NCBI GenBank assembly: GCA_964459325.1
Contig: CAYWKU010000016.1
Coordinates: 13,731 to 77,730 of the forward strand
Direction of reading: 5' to 3'
Length of the DNA: 64,000 bases
Source: CAYWKU01 sp964459325
GTDB lineage: Bacteria > RBG-13-61-14 > CAYWKU01
Under the pieces are notes generated by a model. It was not told the origin of the DNA. It saw nothing but the letters and a program-made list of their open reading frames with translations, and searched no databases. Within the stretch, counting starts at the first letter, position 1, and every line of letters starts with the position of its first letter. The translations under genes and the position numbers were made by a program. Shown piece by piece: positions 1 to 7,371 of this stretch.

Positions 1-2
1 AA

Positions 3-443
3 GGGATATTCTACGGATTCGACCCCCGGAAATGGTTCCTCCGGCTGGACAGGCGGGAAAAAGCCTGGAGCACGGAGGAGGTATCCGATGAGCAGCGTCA
101 GCCCTCGATACCGGATTGCGTGATGATAGAGGCCGTTCTCAACGGCGGTGAGCATTTCAGGGTCGAAATTCCCGCTCACCCGGCTCCCGACCTGCCGTGC
201 AGGCTTTATCGCCCCGACCGTGAGCACCCGGAGCTTATCAGCCCGCCGGCCCGGGCGGCCGCAGACAAGTGCATGGAGATTTCCATACCCTTCAGGGTTT
301 TTGACGCCGAGCCGGGCATGGAATTACAATTCGCCGTGCTCCTGCTGCTTTCGGGCAACGAGCTGGACAGGTATCCCGCGTCGGGGTTCTTGCGCTTCCG
401 TACGCCGGATGTCGATTTTGAGAGGAAAATGTGGAGCGTTTAA
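3..443 (+). CDS. C-terminal part of a GH57-like glycoside hydrolase (partial)
   Basis: The frame is open from the window edge, so only about the last 146 residues are present. The visible start reads G-I-F-Y-G-F-D-P-R-K-W-F-L-R-L-D. This resembles the beta-rich C-terminal region of GH57 alpha-amylase/4-alpha-glucanotransferase-like enzymes, in which a YGFD...LR(I/L)D motif is common. The catalytic barrel would lie upstream, outside the window. A galT gene follows 185 bases later, which fits a carbohydrate-metabolism context. The last residues (FRTPDVDFERKMWSV) end cleanly at a TAA. The GH57 assignment rests on the short C-terminal motif and on the neighbour, so it is moderate; another amylase-like beta domain is possible. 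Confidence 0.55.
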   Translation, partial: GIFYGFDPRKWFLRLDRREKAWSTEEVSDEQRQPSIPDCVMIEAVLNGGEHFRVEIPAHPAPDLPCRLYRPDREHPELISPPARAAADKCMEISIPFRVFDAEPGMELQFAVLLLLSGNELDRYPASGFLRFRTPDVDFERKMWSV

Positions 444-512
444 CTTAGTGCCGACATTTTATCGTTGGTAAGTTGGCCCTGTCGCGGCTATCATAAACGG
501 TGTCAAGACAGA

Positions 513-579
513 CAAGGGGCTTAACCCTTGCCCGAGGCTTTTTATTAGTTTTTCCGCATGCCGCCGAGGCGGTTTTTTT
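513..579 (+). terminator. Two hairpins, possible intrinsic terminator after the GH57-like gene
   Basis: A 6-bp hairpin (CAAGGG 513-518 with CCCTTG 525-530) is followed by a second small hairpin (CCGC 561-564 with GCGG 569-572) leading directly into seven T residues (573-579). The second hairpin is short, so termination efficiency is uncertain. Confidence 0.4.
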
Positions 580-628
580 CATAAAAATAAAGTAGTTATG
601 CTGAAATATGGGAGGAGACAACTGAAAA

Positions 629-1636
629 ATGCCTGAATTGAGGAAAGACCCCATAGTCGGAAGATGGGTAATCATAAGCACCGAACGCTCCAAGCGGCCC
701 CGGGATTACGCCATTTCCAGCACCCGGGCCACGGAAGGCGGATTCTGCCCGTTCTGCGAAGGTAACGAAAGCTCCACCCCTCCGGAAGTGCTGGCATACC
801 GCGAGCAGGGCTGCCCCCCCAACAACCCCGGCTGGCAGCTCAGGGCCATCCCCAACAAGTTCCCCGCCCTCAAGATAGAGGGCGAACTGGACCGCGAAGG
901 GTTGGGCGTTTACGACAAGATGAGCGGCATCGGGGCCCACGAGGTAATAATCGAAAGCCCCGACCACTCCAAAAACATGTCGGATTTGACTCCCGAGGAG
1001 ATGTACAACGTCATGATTTCCTACCGGGAAAGGATTATCGACCTCAAGCAGGACCATCGCCTGCGCTACATACTAGTCTTCAAAAACCACGGCGCCGCCG
1101 CCGGCGCCAGCCTCGAGCATACCCACAGCCAGCTCATAGCGCTGCCAATCATCCCCATAAGCGTGGCCGAGGAGCTACAGGGAACCAATACATACTTCAA
1201 CCTGAAGGAAAGGTGCATATTCTGCGACCTCGTCCGCCAGGAAACCAGGGACGGCTCGCGGGTGGTGATGGAAAATGAATATTTTCTGGCCATTTGTCCG
1301 TTCGCGCCCCGATTTCCGTTTGAAACGTGGGTCCTGCCCAAAAAGCATTATTCGAGCTACGACATGATGGAAGACAAGGAAGAGTACAAAAAGCTCGCGA
1401 GCATAATGCTGAAAGTACTGGGAAAAATAGATAAGGGGCTTAACAGCCCGCCCTACAACTTCATACTCCACACCAGCCCCGTAAACATAAACGAAGGCAG
1501 CAAAAACTATCACTGGCACTTTGAAATAATGCCCACGCTGGCCAAGGTCGCCGGATTCGAGTGGGGAACCGGGTTTTACATCAACCCCACCCCGCCCGAG
1601 GACGCCGCCGAATACCTGCGGAGCCTGGAGCCGTGA
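629..1636 (+). CDS. galT: Galactose-1-phosphate uridylyltransferase
   Basis: This enzyme of the Leloir pathway exchanges UDP between UDP-glucose and galactose-1-phosphate. The 335-residue protein opens with the family signature RKDPIVGRWVIIS. It has a zinc-type CPFC (C40, C43) and the active-site histidine triad region E-H-T-H-S-Q at 163-168, where the second His of HxH is the expected nucleophile. A second conserved block, HWHFEIMP, lies near the C-terminus. The length is normal for the family. A strong GGGAGGAG-type ribosome site lies just upstream (about 610-617). The stop overlaps the GTG start of thiE, so the two are probably translationally coupled. Placement after a GH57-like gene suggests glycan or glycogen metabolism rather than a dedicated galactose operon. 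Confidence 0.93.
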   Translation: MPELRKDPIVGRWVIISTERSKRPRDYAISSTRATEGGFCPFCEGNESSTPPEVLAYREQGCPPNNPGWQLRAIPNKFPALKIEGELDREGLGVYDKMSGIGAHEVIIESPDHSKNMSDLTPEEMYNVMISYRERIIDLKQDHRLRYILVFKNHGAAAGASLEHTHSQLIALPIIPISVAEELQGTNTYFNLKERCIFCDLVRQETRDGSRVVMENEYFLAICPFAPRFPFETWVLPKKHYSSYDMMEDKEEYKKLASIMLKVLGKIDKGLNSPPYNFILHTSPVNINEGSKNYHWHFEIMPTLAKVAGFEWGTGFYINPTPPEDAAEYLRSLEP

Positions 1637-2277
1637 GCAAAAACCTCCCGGAGGCTCTCCGGGGCCTTTACGCCATACTGGACGAGACCCTCATCGTCCG
1701 GGGCAATCCCCGGAAAGCCGCACGGAGCCTTGTGGAGTGCGGCGTCGGGGTTATCCAGTACAGGGCCAAAAAGGCCGGGGCCGGGTATATGCTGGAGGCG
1801 GCGGCGGCGATAAACGAAGAATGCTCGAAGTGCGGAGCGTTGTTTATCGTCAACGACCGCGCCGACGTGGCGATGATTTCCGGCGCCCCGGGGGTTCACG
1901 TCGGACAGGACGACCTCCCGGTGTCCGCTTGCAGGAAAGTCATGGGCGAGGACGCCGTCGTCGGAGTGAGCACTCATTCGGAGGAGGAAATCGAAGCCGC
2001 AGTAAGGAACGGAGCGGACTATATCGGATACGGCCCCGTGTTCGGCACCTCCACCAAGGAAAACCCGCTCGAGCCCAGGGGCCTCGATGCGCTGGCCGAA
2101 GTGGTATCGTCCGTGGATATACCCGTCGTGGCCATCGGTGGCATAAACGTGGAAAATATCGGCGAAGTAAGGAAGGCCGGCGCCGCCGGGGCGGCGGTGA
2201 TAAGCGCGTTGGCCTCGAAAAGCTGCCTGGAAGAGGGAGCGAAGGCGCTAGTCGAAGCATGGGAGAAAGCGGGATGA
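1633..2277 (+). CDS. thiE: Thiamine-phosphate synthase
   Basis: ThiE joins hydroxymethylpyrimidine pyrophosphate with thiazole phosphate to give thiamine phosphate in the cytosol. The GTG at 1633 overlaps the galT stop and gives a 214-residue TIM barrel of the usual size; an upstream ATG at 1561 would run inside galT and is rejected. Visible motifs are VIQYRAKK (substrate-binding QYR.K), FIVNDRADVA, GVHVGQDDLPV, the phosphate loop GYGPVFGTSTK and VVAIGGI near the C-terminus. The gene overlaps the next one (thiD) in an ATGA arrangement, so galT, thiE and thiD are a tight chain. Confidence 0.9.
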   Translation: MSKNLPEALRGLYAILDETLIVRGNPRKAARSLVECGVGVIQYRAKKAGAGYMLEAAAAINEECSKCGALFIVNDRADVAMISGAPGVHVGQDDLPVSACRKVMGEDAVVGVSTHSEEEIEAAVRNGADYIGYGPVFGTSTKENPLEPRGLDALAEVVSSVDIPVVAIGGINVENIGEVRKAGAAGAAVISALASKSCLEEGAKALVEAWEKAG

Positions 2278-3053
2278 CTCAACCGAGACTCCTGGTTATT
2301 TCCGCCCTCGACCCCAGCGCCGGGGCGGGCATGTTGATGGATACCCTGGCGGCAAGGGCCGCCGGGGCCCAAGTGGTGTCGGCGGTCACAGCAATTACCG
2401 TGCAGGGGCCGAGCGGCATCAGGAGTGTCCATCCCGTGGAAAGCTCGTTGTTGACGTCTCAAATCGAGACGCTTCTCGACGAACTGCCCGTGGGCGCCAT
2501 CAAGATAGGCGCCCTCGGAACCGAAAAGAACGTGCAGGCGGTGGCCCGCATTTTGCGGAAAATCCCGGAAATTCCGGTAGTTGTCGACCCGGTGATAAAG
2601 CCCACCCGGGGCGTGCAGCTGTTGCCGACGCAAGCCGTGACCTCCCTTGCTCGTAAGCTGCTACCCGTGGCCACCCTGATAACCCCCAACCTTGCCGAAG
2701 CGGGAATGCTTACGGAAATGGAAATAACCGACGAAGCTTCCATGGTGGAAGTGGGGATATCGCTGGTGGCTTCCATGGGTCGAGGAGAGCGGTGGGCGCT
2801 GGTTAAGGGTGGCCACCTGGAAGGCCGGCCGGTTGACGTGCTGGTGGGAAGAAATGATGTTCGCAGGTATCGGAGCCGCAGGAGAACAGGCGATTTCAGG
2901 GGAACCGGCTGCGCACTGGCAAGCGCCATAGCCGCGAAGCTGTCGCTGGGAGCCACCGTGCCGGAAGCGGTAAAATCGGCGCGCAGAATGCTCACCCGGT
3001 GGATGGACAAAGCCCCGCACCCGCCACGGGGGCCGCGCTGTTTGAAACCATAG
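2274..3053 (+). CDS. thiD: Hydroxymethylpyrimidine (phosphate) kinase
   Basis: ThiD phosphorylates HMP and HMP-phosphate, supplying ThiE with its pyrimidine substrate. The ATG at 2274 overlaps the thiE stop and gives 259 residues. A ribokinase-fold pattern is present: SALDPSAGAG at the N-terminus, VDPVIKPTRG, TPNLAEAGML, VKGGHL and the anion-hole/catalytic block FRGTGCALASAIAA. The C-terminus is proline- and arginine-rich and not conserved. No riboswitch was found ahead of these thiamine genes, consistent with their being embedded in the galT transcript. Confidence 0.88.
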   Translation: MTQPRLLVISALDPSAGAGMLMDTLAARAAGAQVVSAVTAITVQGPSGIRSVHPVESSLLTSQIETLLDELPVGAIKIGALGTEKNVQAVARILRKIPEIPVVVDPVIKPTRGVQLLPTQAVTSLARKLLPVATLITPNLAEAGMLTEMEITDEASMVEVGISLVASMGRGERWALVKGGHLEGRPVDVLVGRNDVRRYRSRRRTGDFRGTGCALASAIAAKLSLGATVPEAVKSARRMLTRWMDKAPHPPRGPRCLKP

Positions 3054-3060
3054 GAACTTG

Positions 3061-3615
3061 ATGAAGAAAATAGGCGTAATCGCGGATACTCACGGCTTTC
3101 TGGACGAAGCGGCGCCCCGGATATTCGAGGGAGCCGACCTCATACTGCACGCGGGAGACGTGGGAGCCGTGAGGGTTATACGGGAGCTCGAGCGAATCGC
3201 GCCTGTAGTTGCGGTCAACGGCAACCACGAAGACGAAGATACGGAACAACTGCCGTGGATTGAAACGGTAACGGTCAAGGAGGCTAAAATAGCGCTGACC
3301 CACCGCTTCTTTCCGCTCAATATGGAGAATGTCATAAACATGCCGCCGGGATGGCAATCAATAATGGGAGTGGAAAACGTCCGGGCCATGGTGTTCGGCC
3401 ACGGCCACGAGCCGTTATGCGCCCGTAACGAAGGTCTTCTCTACTTCAACCCCGGTTACTCCGGCCCCGACCTGACCGAACCGGTGCGGACGGTGGGGGT
3501 GCTCGAGGTCAGCGGAAGTGAAATCGAGGCGGGGGTGTATTTTCTCAATCCGCCTCCGCGACCGGAGTATTTGAACCTGGCGGAATTTTACTTCGGTGAA
3601 GGCCCGAAAGGGTAA
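3061..3615 (+). CDS. YfcE/MJ0936-type metallophosphoesterase
   Basis: The 184-residue protein shows the calcineurin-like metal motifs in order: IADTHG, HAGDVG, NGNHED, LTHRFF and GHGHEP near residue 120. YfcE/MJ0936 enzymes are small Mn-dependent phosphodiesterases whose natural substrates are usually unknown. The ATG at 3061 is preferred over the adjacent TTG at 3058. It follows thiD by 7 bases and probably ends the galT-thiE-thiD transcript, since a new promoter starts just downstream. Confidence 0.85.
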   Translation: MKKIGVIADTHGFLDEAAPRIFEGADLILHAGDVGAVRVIRELERIAPVVAVNGNHEDEDTEQLPWIETVTVKEAKIALTHRFFPLNMENVINMPPGWQSIMGVENVRAMVFGHGHEPLCARNEGLLYFNPGYSGPDLTEPVRTVGVLEVSGSEIEAGVYFLNPPPRPEYLNLAEFYFGEGPKG

Positions 3616-3619
3616 CCAC

Positions 3620-3648
3620 TTGCAAGAATTTAAGAGACTAGGTATATT
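3620..3648 (+). promoter_or_regulatory. Sigma70-type promoter for pilT
   Basis: A TTGCAA -35 box (3620-3625) is separated by exactly 17 bases from a TATATT -10 box (3643-3648). This would place the transcript start near 3655, about 26 bases before the GTG start of pilT. Confidence 0.6.
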
Positions 3649-3680
3649 AAAGAACTGGAAAACCTGATTTTATTGGGTGG

Positions 3681-4796
3681 GTGAAATTGGCTGAGGAATC
3701 AAAAAACGCCCCCTCGGGCGAAGTGCTTGACCTGAACAAAGTCAACCGGCTCCTGGTCACAGGACTGGCGAACGGGGCGAGTGATATTCATTTCCGGGTG
3801 GGCGAGCCTCCCCTTTATCGCGTAGACGGAGCGCTCAAGGAGTTGAAATTCCGCAAGCTGGAGCCGGGAGACACCAAAATGATAGCCGGCGAAGTCCTCA
3901 AAAGGGGCAACAAGTTACAGCTCGATGAGGTCAACGAGTTCGATTCCACCTACATCATCCCCGGAAAGGGTCAATTCAGGACAAACATCTACAAACAACT
4001 CGGCAACTTTGCCGTCATATTGAGGGTTATACCCTTCGAGATACCCGGGTTCCAGAAGCTGCGCCTGCCGCAGGCGGTAAGTAAAATCGCGGGCGAAGAG
4101 CGCGGCCTTATACTGGTCACCGGCGCCACCGGAATGGGCAAATCCACCACCATCGCGTGCATGATGGAGCACATTAACCAGAACAAGAAAAGGCACGTGC
4201 TCACCATCGAGGACCCTGTGGAGTTTTTGCATCAGAACAAAAAATCCAGCTTCAGCCAGCGGGAGGTGGGCACGGACACCACCAGCTTCCAGGTGGCGCT
4301 GCGAAGCGCCCTCCGGCAGGACCCGGACGTGATCTTTGTTGGGGAAATGCGGGACAAGGAGACCATGGAAATCGTCCTCAGGGCCGCCGAAACAGGCCAC
4401 CTGGTATTCAGCACCGTCCACACTCCGGACGCCGCCAACACCATCGGCCGAATTATCGGCTCTTTCCCGCAGGACGAGCAGACACTGGTAAGGATGAGGC
4501 TGGCCGAATGCCTGCGGGCCATCATTTCCCAGAGGCTGTTGCCGATGAAGGACGGAAAAGGCCGGATAGTGGCATGCGAAATCCTGGTAAACTCCAAGGC
4601 CATAAGCGAAAGCATCCGCAACCCGGAGAAGACCCACGAAATTCCACAATACATGGAAAAGGGCGACCAGTACGGCATGCAGACCTTCGACCAGCACCTG
4701 ATGACACTTTTCAAGGCCGGGAAGATAAATCTTAAAGACGCCAAGGAAGCCGCCAGCAACCCGGCCGATTTCGAAAGAAACCTTACCTTCGAGTAG
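3681..4796 (+). CDS. pilT: Type IV pilus retraction ATPase, PilT family
   Basis: PilT hexamers power pilus retraction at the inner-membrane base of type IV pili. The 371-residue protein has the N-terminal PAS-like region (ASDIHFRVGEPPLYRVDG), Walker A GATGMGKST around residue 150, the Asp box TIEDPVEF, Walker B region DPDVIFVGEMRD and the His box TGHLVFSTVHT. The usual C-terminal EGK(T/M)HQI region appears as RNPEKTHEI. The start is GTG at 3681. No other pilus assembly genes lie beside it, so it seems to be a lone retraction ATPase or a PilU-like paralogue. Confidence 0.88.
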   Translation: MKLAEESKNAPSGEVLDLNKVNRLLVTGLANGASDIHFRVGEPPLYRVDGALKELKFRKLEPGDTKMIAGEVLKRGNKLQLDEVNEFDSTYIIPGKGQFRTNIYKQLGNFAVILRVIPFEIPGFQKLRLPQAVSKIAGEERGLILVTGATGMGKSTTIACMMEHINQNKKRHVLTIEDPVEFLHQNKKSSFSQREVGTDTTSFQVALRSALRQDPDVIFVGEMRDKETMEIVLRAAETGHLVFSTVHTPDAANTIGRIIGSFPQDEQTLVRMRLAECLRAIISQRLLPMKDGKGRIVACEILVNSKAISESIRNPEKTHEIPQYMEKGDQYGMQTFDQHLMTLFKAGKINLKDAKEAASNPADFERNLTFE

Positions 4797-4820
4797 CGTT
4801 GTCAGCTCTTTTGACATGAG

Positions 4821-4853
4821 TTGTTTGTAAACTTCCGAGCGATATGATAAAAT
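4821..4853 (+). promoter_or_regulatory. Probable promoter for the HNH nuclease gene
   Basis: The sequence TATGATAAAAT (4843-4853) gives a strong -10 candidate. TTGTTT at 4821-4826 lies 16 bases before TATGAT. A perfect TTGACA at 4811 is too far away (26 bases), so the -35 assignment is uncertain. Confidence 0.4.
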
Positions 4854-4887
4854 TTTTGTTTAAGGTTCGGTAAGGGAAGGAGAAGGG

Positions 4888-5484
4888 ATGCTAAACAGCG
4901 CCGTCCTTGTACTGAATAGGTCCTTTCTGCCCATCCACGTGACCAACGTGAAGAGGGCCTTCAAAATGGTCTGCATGGGCGTTGCGCGAATCGTGGATGA
5001 ACAATACCGAACTTTTGACTTCGAAAGCTGGAAAGACCTCAGCGTCGCCGTGCACGAGGACAACGTGGGACTGGTTGACCGCGCCATCCGGGTGCCCCGG
5101 GTGGTTATCCTGACCGGATACGACCGGGTTCCCAAGCGGCGGGTGAGGTTTAACCGCTACAACATTTACGCCCGCGACAACAATATCTGCCAGTACTGCG
5201 GCAAGAAATTCCCCAAAAAACAGCTTAACCTCGACCACGTAATCCCCCGCTCCCGGGGAGGCAAAAGCACGTGGGAAAACGTGGTCTGCTCGTGCCTCAA
5301 GTGCAATCGCAAAAAGGGCGGGCGCACTCCCAAAGAAGCAAAGATGAAACTCGTCAGGCGCCCCAAAAAGCCGACTTGGACGCCGTACTCCGACATCAAC
5401 CTGAGCGGGCTGCTTTACGACGAATGGAAACCCTTCATCAGCTTCGTCGACGCCAGCTACTGGAACACCGAGCTGGAAGAGTAA
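4888..5484 (+). CDS. HNH endonuclease-domain protein
   Basis: The 198-residue protein contains a C-terminal HNH nuclease module: CQYCGKKF, LDHVIPRSRGG, W-E-N-V-V-C and C-x2-C (SCLKCNRKKGG), i.e. two zinc-type Cys pairs framing the catalytic His. The N-terminal half (LVLNRSFLPIHVTNVKRAF) is typical of a widespread stand-alone HNH family with no clear biological assignment. A strong GGAAGGAG ribosome site precedes the ATG. Composition matches the GC-rich host DNA, so it is probably a resident gene rather than part of the adjoining restriction island. Confidence 0.8.
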   Translation: MLNSAVLVLNRSFLPIHVTNVKRAFKMVCMGVARIVDEQYRTFDFESWKDLSVAVHEDNVGLVDRAIRVPRVVILTGYDRVPKRRVRFNRYNIYARDNNICQYCGKKFPKKQLNLDHVIPRSRGGKSTWENVVCSCLKCNRKKGGRTPKEAKMKLVRRPKKPTWTPYSDINLSGLLYDEWKPFISFVDASYWNTELEE

Positions 5485-5540
5485 ATCTGCGGAATAATTA
5501 TTGACGAATCATCAAGTTCATATCTTTTGCCGGGTGAAAA

Positions 5541-6407
5541 ATGAAGGAAGACACACTATTTAACAAAGTTATTTGCGGTAACTGCGAGGAAGTACTAAAA
5601 AACTATTCCGATGACTGCATAGATTTGATAATCACTTCTCCACCCTATGCCGACAGCCGGAAAAGCACGTACGGCGGGATACATCCGGATGAATATGTAA
5701 GCTGGTTCTTGCCTAAAGCGGAAGAAATTTTACGTGTACTTAATCCGCAGGGTACTTTCATTTTAAATGTCAAGGAAAGAGTGGTAAATGGTGAAAGGCA
5801 CACTTATGTCCTTGAATTGATTCTTGAACTCAGAAAAATGGGCTGGTTGTGGACGGAGGAATTCGCCTGGCACAAGAAGAATTGCTATCCGGGAAAATGG
5901 CCCAATAGATTCCGGGACGCATGGGAAAGATGCTTACAATTCAACAAATCGAAAAAATTCAATATGTATCAGGAAGAAGTGATGGTACCCATGGGCGACT
6001 GGGCAAAATCCGGGTTGAAGAAATTAAGTGACACCGACAAAAGAAGAGATGAATCGAAGGTGGGAAGCGGGTTCGGAAAGAAAATAGAAAATTGGATTGG
6101 GCGAAATATGGCTTACCCTACCAATGTGCTTCATCTCGCTACGGAATGCTCGAACCGCCGCCACAGTGCAACCTTCCCTGTCGAGTTGCCCAAATGGTTC
6201 ATCAAGCTTTTTACCCGGCCTAAAGACGTGGTTCTGGACCCCTTCTTAGGTTCCGGCACTACCGCAATTGCAGCCAAACAGTTAAACCGGCAATATCTGG
6301 GTATAGAAATAAAAGACGAATACTGTAAAATGTCGGAGGAAGAAATAGCTAAACTCGATAAACAAGAGGCGGACAAATGCGGCCCCTTAATCTCGATGAT
6401 GTCGTAA
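5541..6407 (+). CDS. DNA methyltransferase, beta-class, probable N4-cytosine type
   Basis: This enzyme should protect DNA at a restriction site by transferring a methyl group from S-adenosylmethionine. The 288-residue protein has catalytic motif IV TSPPY near residue 33 and the AdoMet-binding motif DPFLGSGTT near residue 231. That order is typical of beta-class enzymes. TSPPY (rather than NPPY) favours N4-cytosine, but N6-adenine cannot be excluded. DNA here is clearly AT-richer than the flanks. The gene overlaps the start of a truncated nuclease-like frame (6377-6517), the expected place for its partner restriction enzyme. Confidence 0.85.
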   Translation: MKEDTLFNKVICGNCEEVLKNYSDDCIDLIITSPPYADSRKSTYGGIHPDEYVSWFLPKAEEILRVLNPQGTFILNVKERVVNGERHTYVLELILELRKMGWLWTEEFAWHKKNCYPGKWPNRFRDAWERCLQFNKSKKFNMYQEEVMVPMGDWAKSGLKKLSDTDKRRDESKVGSGFGKKIENWIGRNMAYPTNVLHLATECSNRRHSATFPVELPKWFIKLFTRPKDVVLDPFLGSGTTAIAAKQLNRQYLGIEIKDEYCKMSEEEIAKLDKQEADKCGPLISMMS

Positions 6408-6517
6408 AATACGTAAATGAAAACATTGTTCGTTTCCATGAAAATAAACTCAGAATCCTTAATAACTTAGATTTACGGCAAGTTAAAAAAACCTACTTTT
6501 ATCCTTCACTTCACTGA
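6377..6517 (+). pseudogene. N-terminal remnant of the methyltransferase's partner restriction endonuclease
   Basis: An ATG inside the last 31 bases of the methyltransferase gene opens a 46-codon frame beginning M-R-P-L-N-L-D-D-V-V-K-Y-V-N-E-N-I-V. It continues with FHENKLRILNNLDL, then stops soon after. This helical start resembles, from memory, the N-terminus of PmeII-type type II restriction enzymes, where a similar stretch is followed by a K-x-N-P-Y-L-F block. That block is absent: the frame changes character after LDLRQV and ends at 6517, overlapping the 3' end of the convergent restriction gene. Arrival of the second restriction system probably cut this gene. Alternatively it is a genuine tiny protein, though the overlap with the methyltransferase favours a broken partner. 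Confidence 0.5.
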
Positions 6518-7369
6518 ATTAAGGAATTTTATTGCGTCGGTTTTGCTTACAAAATCTCCGCGCACCTCGTCTCCATTAGTATATTGGATAATTATTTCGT
6601 AACGCACAAAACTAGAAACTTTAGAATTTTCTTCGTAGCGATTGATGTATGATATGGCATCGTCAATGCTACACACCTCATGAGATTTTCCGTGCAATGG
6701 AAAAACAACAACCCTTTTGAGCTTTCGCGATAGCACACGCTTCAATTCTCTTGCAAATCGCCCTACCTCTTTATTTCGCTGTTTTTTGAGTTCTTCTGCT
6801 ATAAGTTCTTTGGCTTCGGTCGGTAGTGATTCAAATGCATTTACCTTTTTTTGAACATCTGAATCAGGAGTATTTTCATCAAACCGTGCATCAATGCCTT
6901 GTTTAGCGAATGCGGCAACGATATCCTCAAAGGTAAAATAAAGAACTCCAAAGCCGTTTGATTCCAGCTGCTGAATGGAACCTTTTGTAAATACTCCAGC
7001 TAGAACTGCACCAAGAAATGGATGACAATCACGATATGTCTCAGCTAGAGGAATGATTGCTCCCTCTATCTCCTGAGCCTTGTTGCGAGAGTGTTTAGTG
7101 TATCGTCTATATGCAATTTCTATGAAAGCTCTTGGTTTGCCGACATGTTCTTCAGTACCTCCATCTTCTAACACATAATCCAAGTCATGACTGTTACCTC
7201 TGGAATCTACCCAAGAGACCTTGCTCTTTCCGCCGCGCGCCTTGCGTGGCTTCTGCCAGTCAAGGTATAAATTAAACTCATCAGCCACATCTTTTAATAG
7301 AGAATACACTGATTTTTCAAAAACCTTCCCTATAATCTGTCCAAATTTATGTGGGGGAGACTCAGCCAT
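6506..7369 (-). CDS. Probable type II restriction endonuclease
   Basis: No family name is recognised with certainty, but context and motifs point to a restriction enzyme. The gene lies 2 bases downstream of a DNA methyltransferase on the same strand. The 287-residue protein has a PD-(D/E)xK-like arrangement: D64 in HDLDYVLEDG and E84 in RAFIEIAYRRY, with lysines (K92, K97) nearby. The N-terminal part is basic (KPRKARGGKSK), as expected of a DNA-binding protein. The C-terminal segment (residues about 215-287) is a separate mixed alpha/beta piece of unknown role. Low GC content agrees with acquisition by transfer. Confidence 0.65.
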   Translation of the reverse strand: MAESPPHKFGQIIGKVFEKSVYSLLKDVADEFNLYLDWQKPRKARGGKSKVSWVDSRGNSHDLDYVLEDGGTEEHVGKPRAFIEIAYRRYTKHSRNKAQEIEGAIIPLAETYRDCHPFLGAVLAGVFTKGSIQQLESNGFGVLYFTFEDIVAAFAKQGIDARFDENTPDSDVQKKVNAFESLPTEAKELIAEELKKQRNKEVGRFARELKRVLSRKLKRVVVFPLHGKSHEVCSIDDAISYINRYEENSKVSSFVRYEIIIQYTNGDEVRGDFVSKTDAIKFLNSVK

Positions 7370-7371
7370 AT

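Noticed and set aside
4811..4848. Promoter using the perfect TTGACA at 4811
   Set aside because: The spacer to TATGAT would be 26 bases, too long for a sigma70 promoter.
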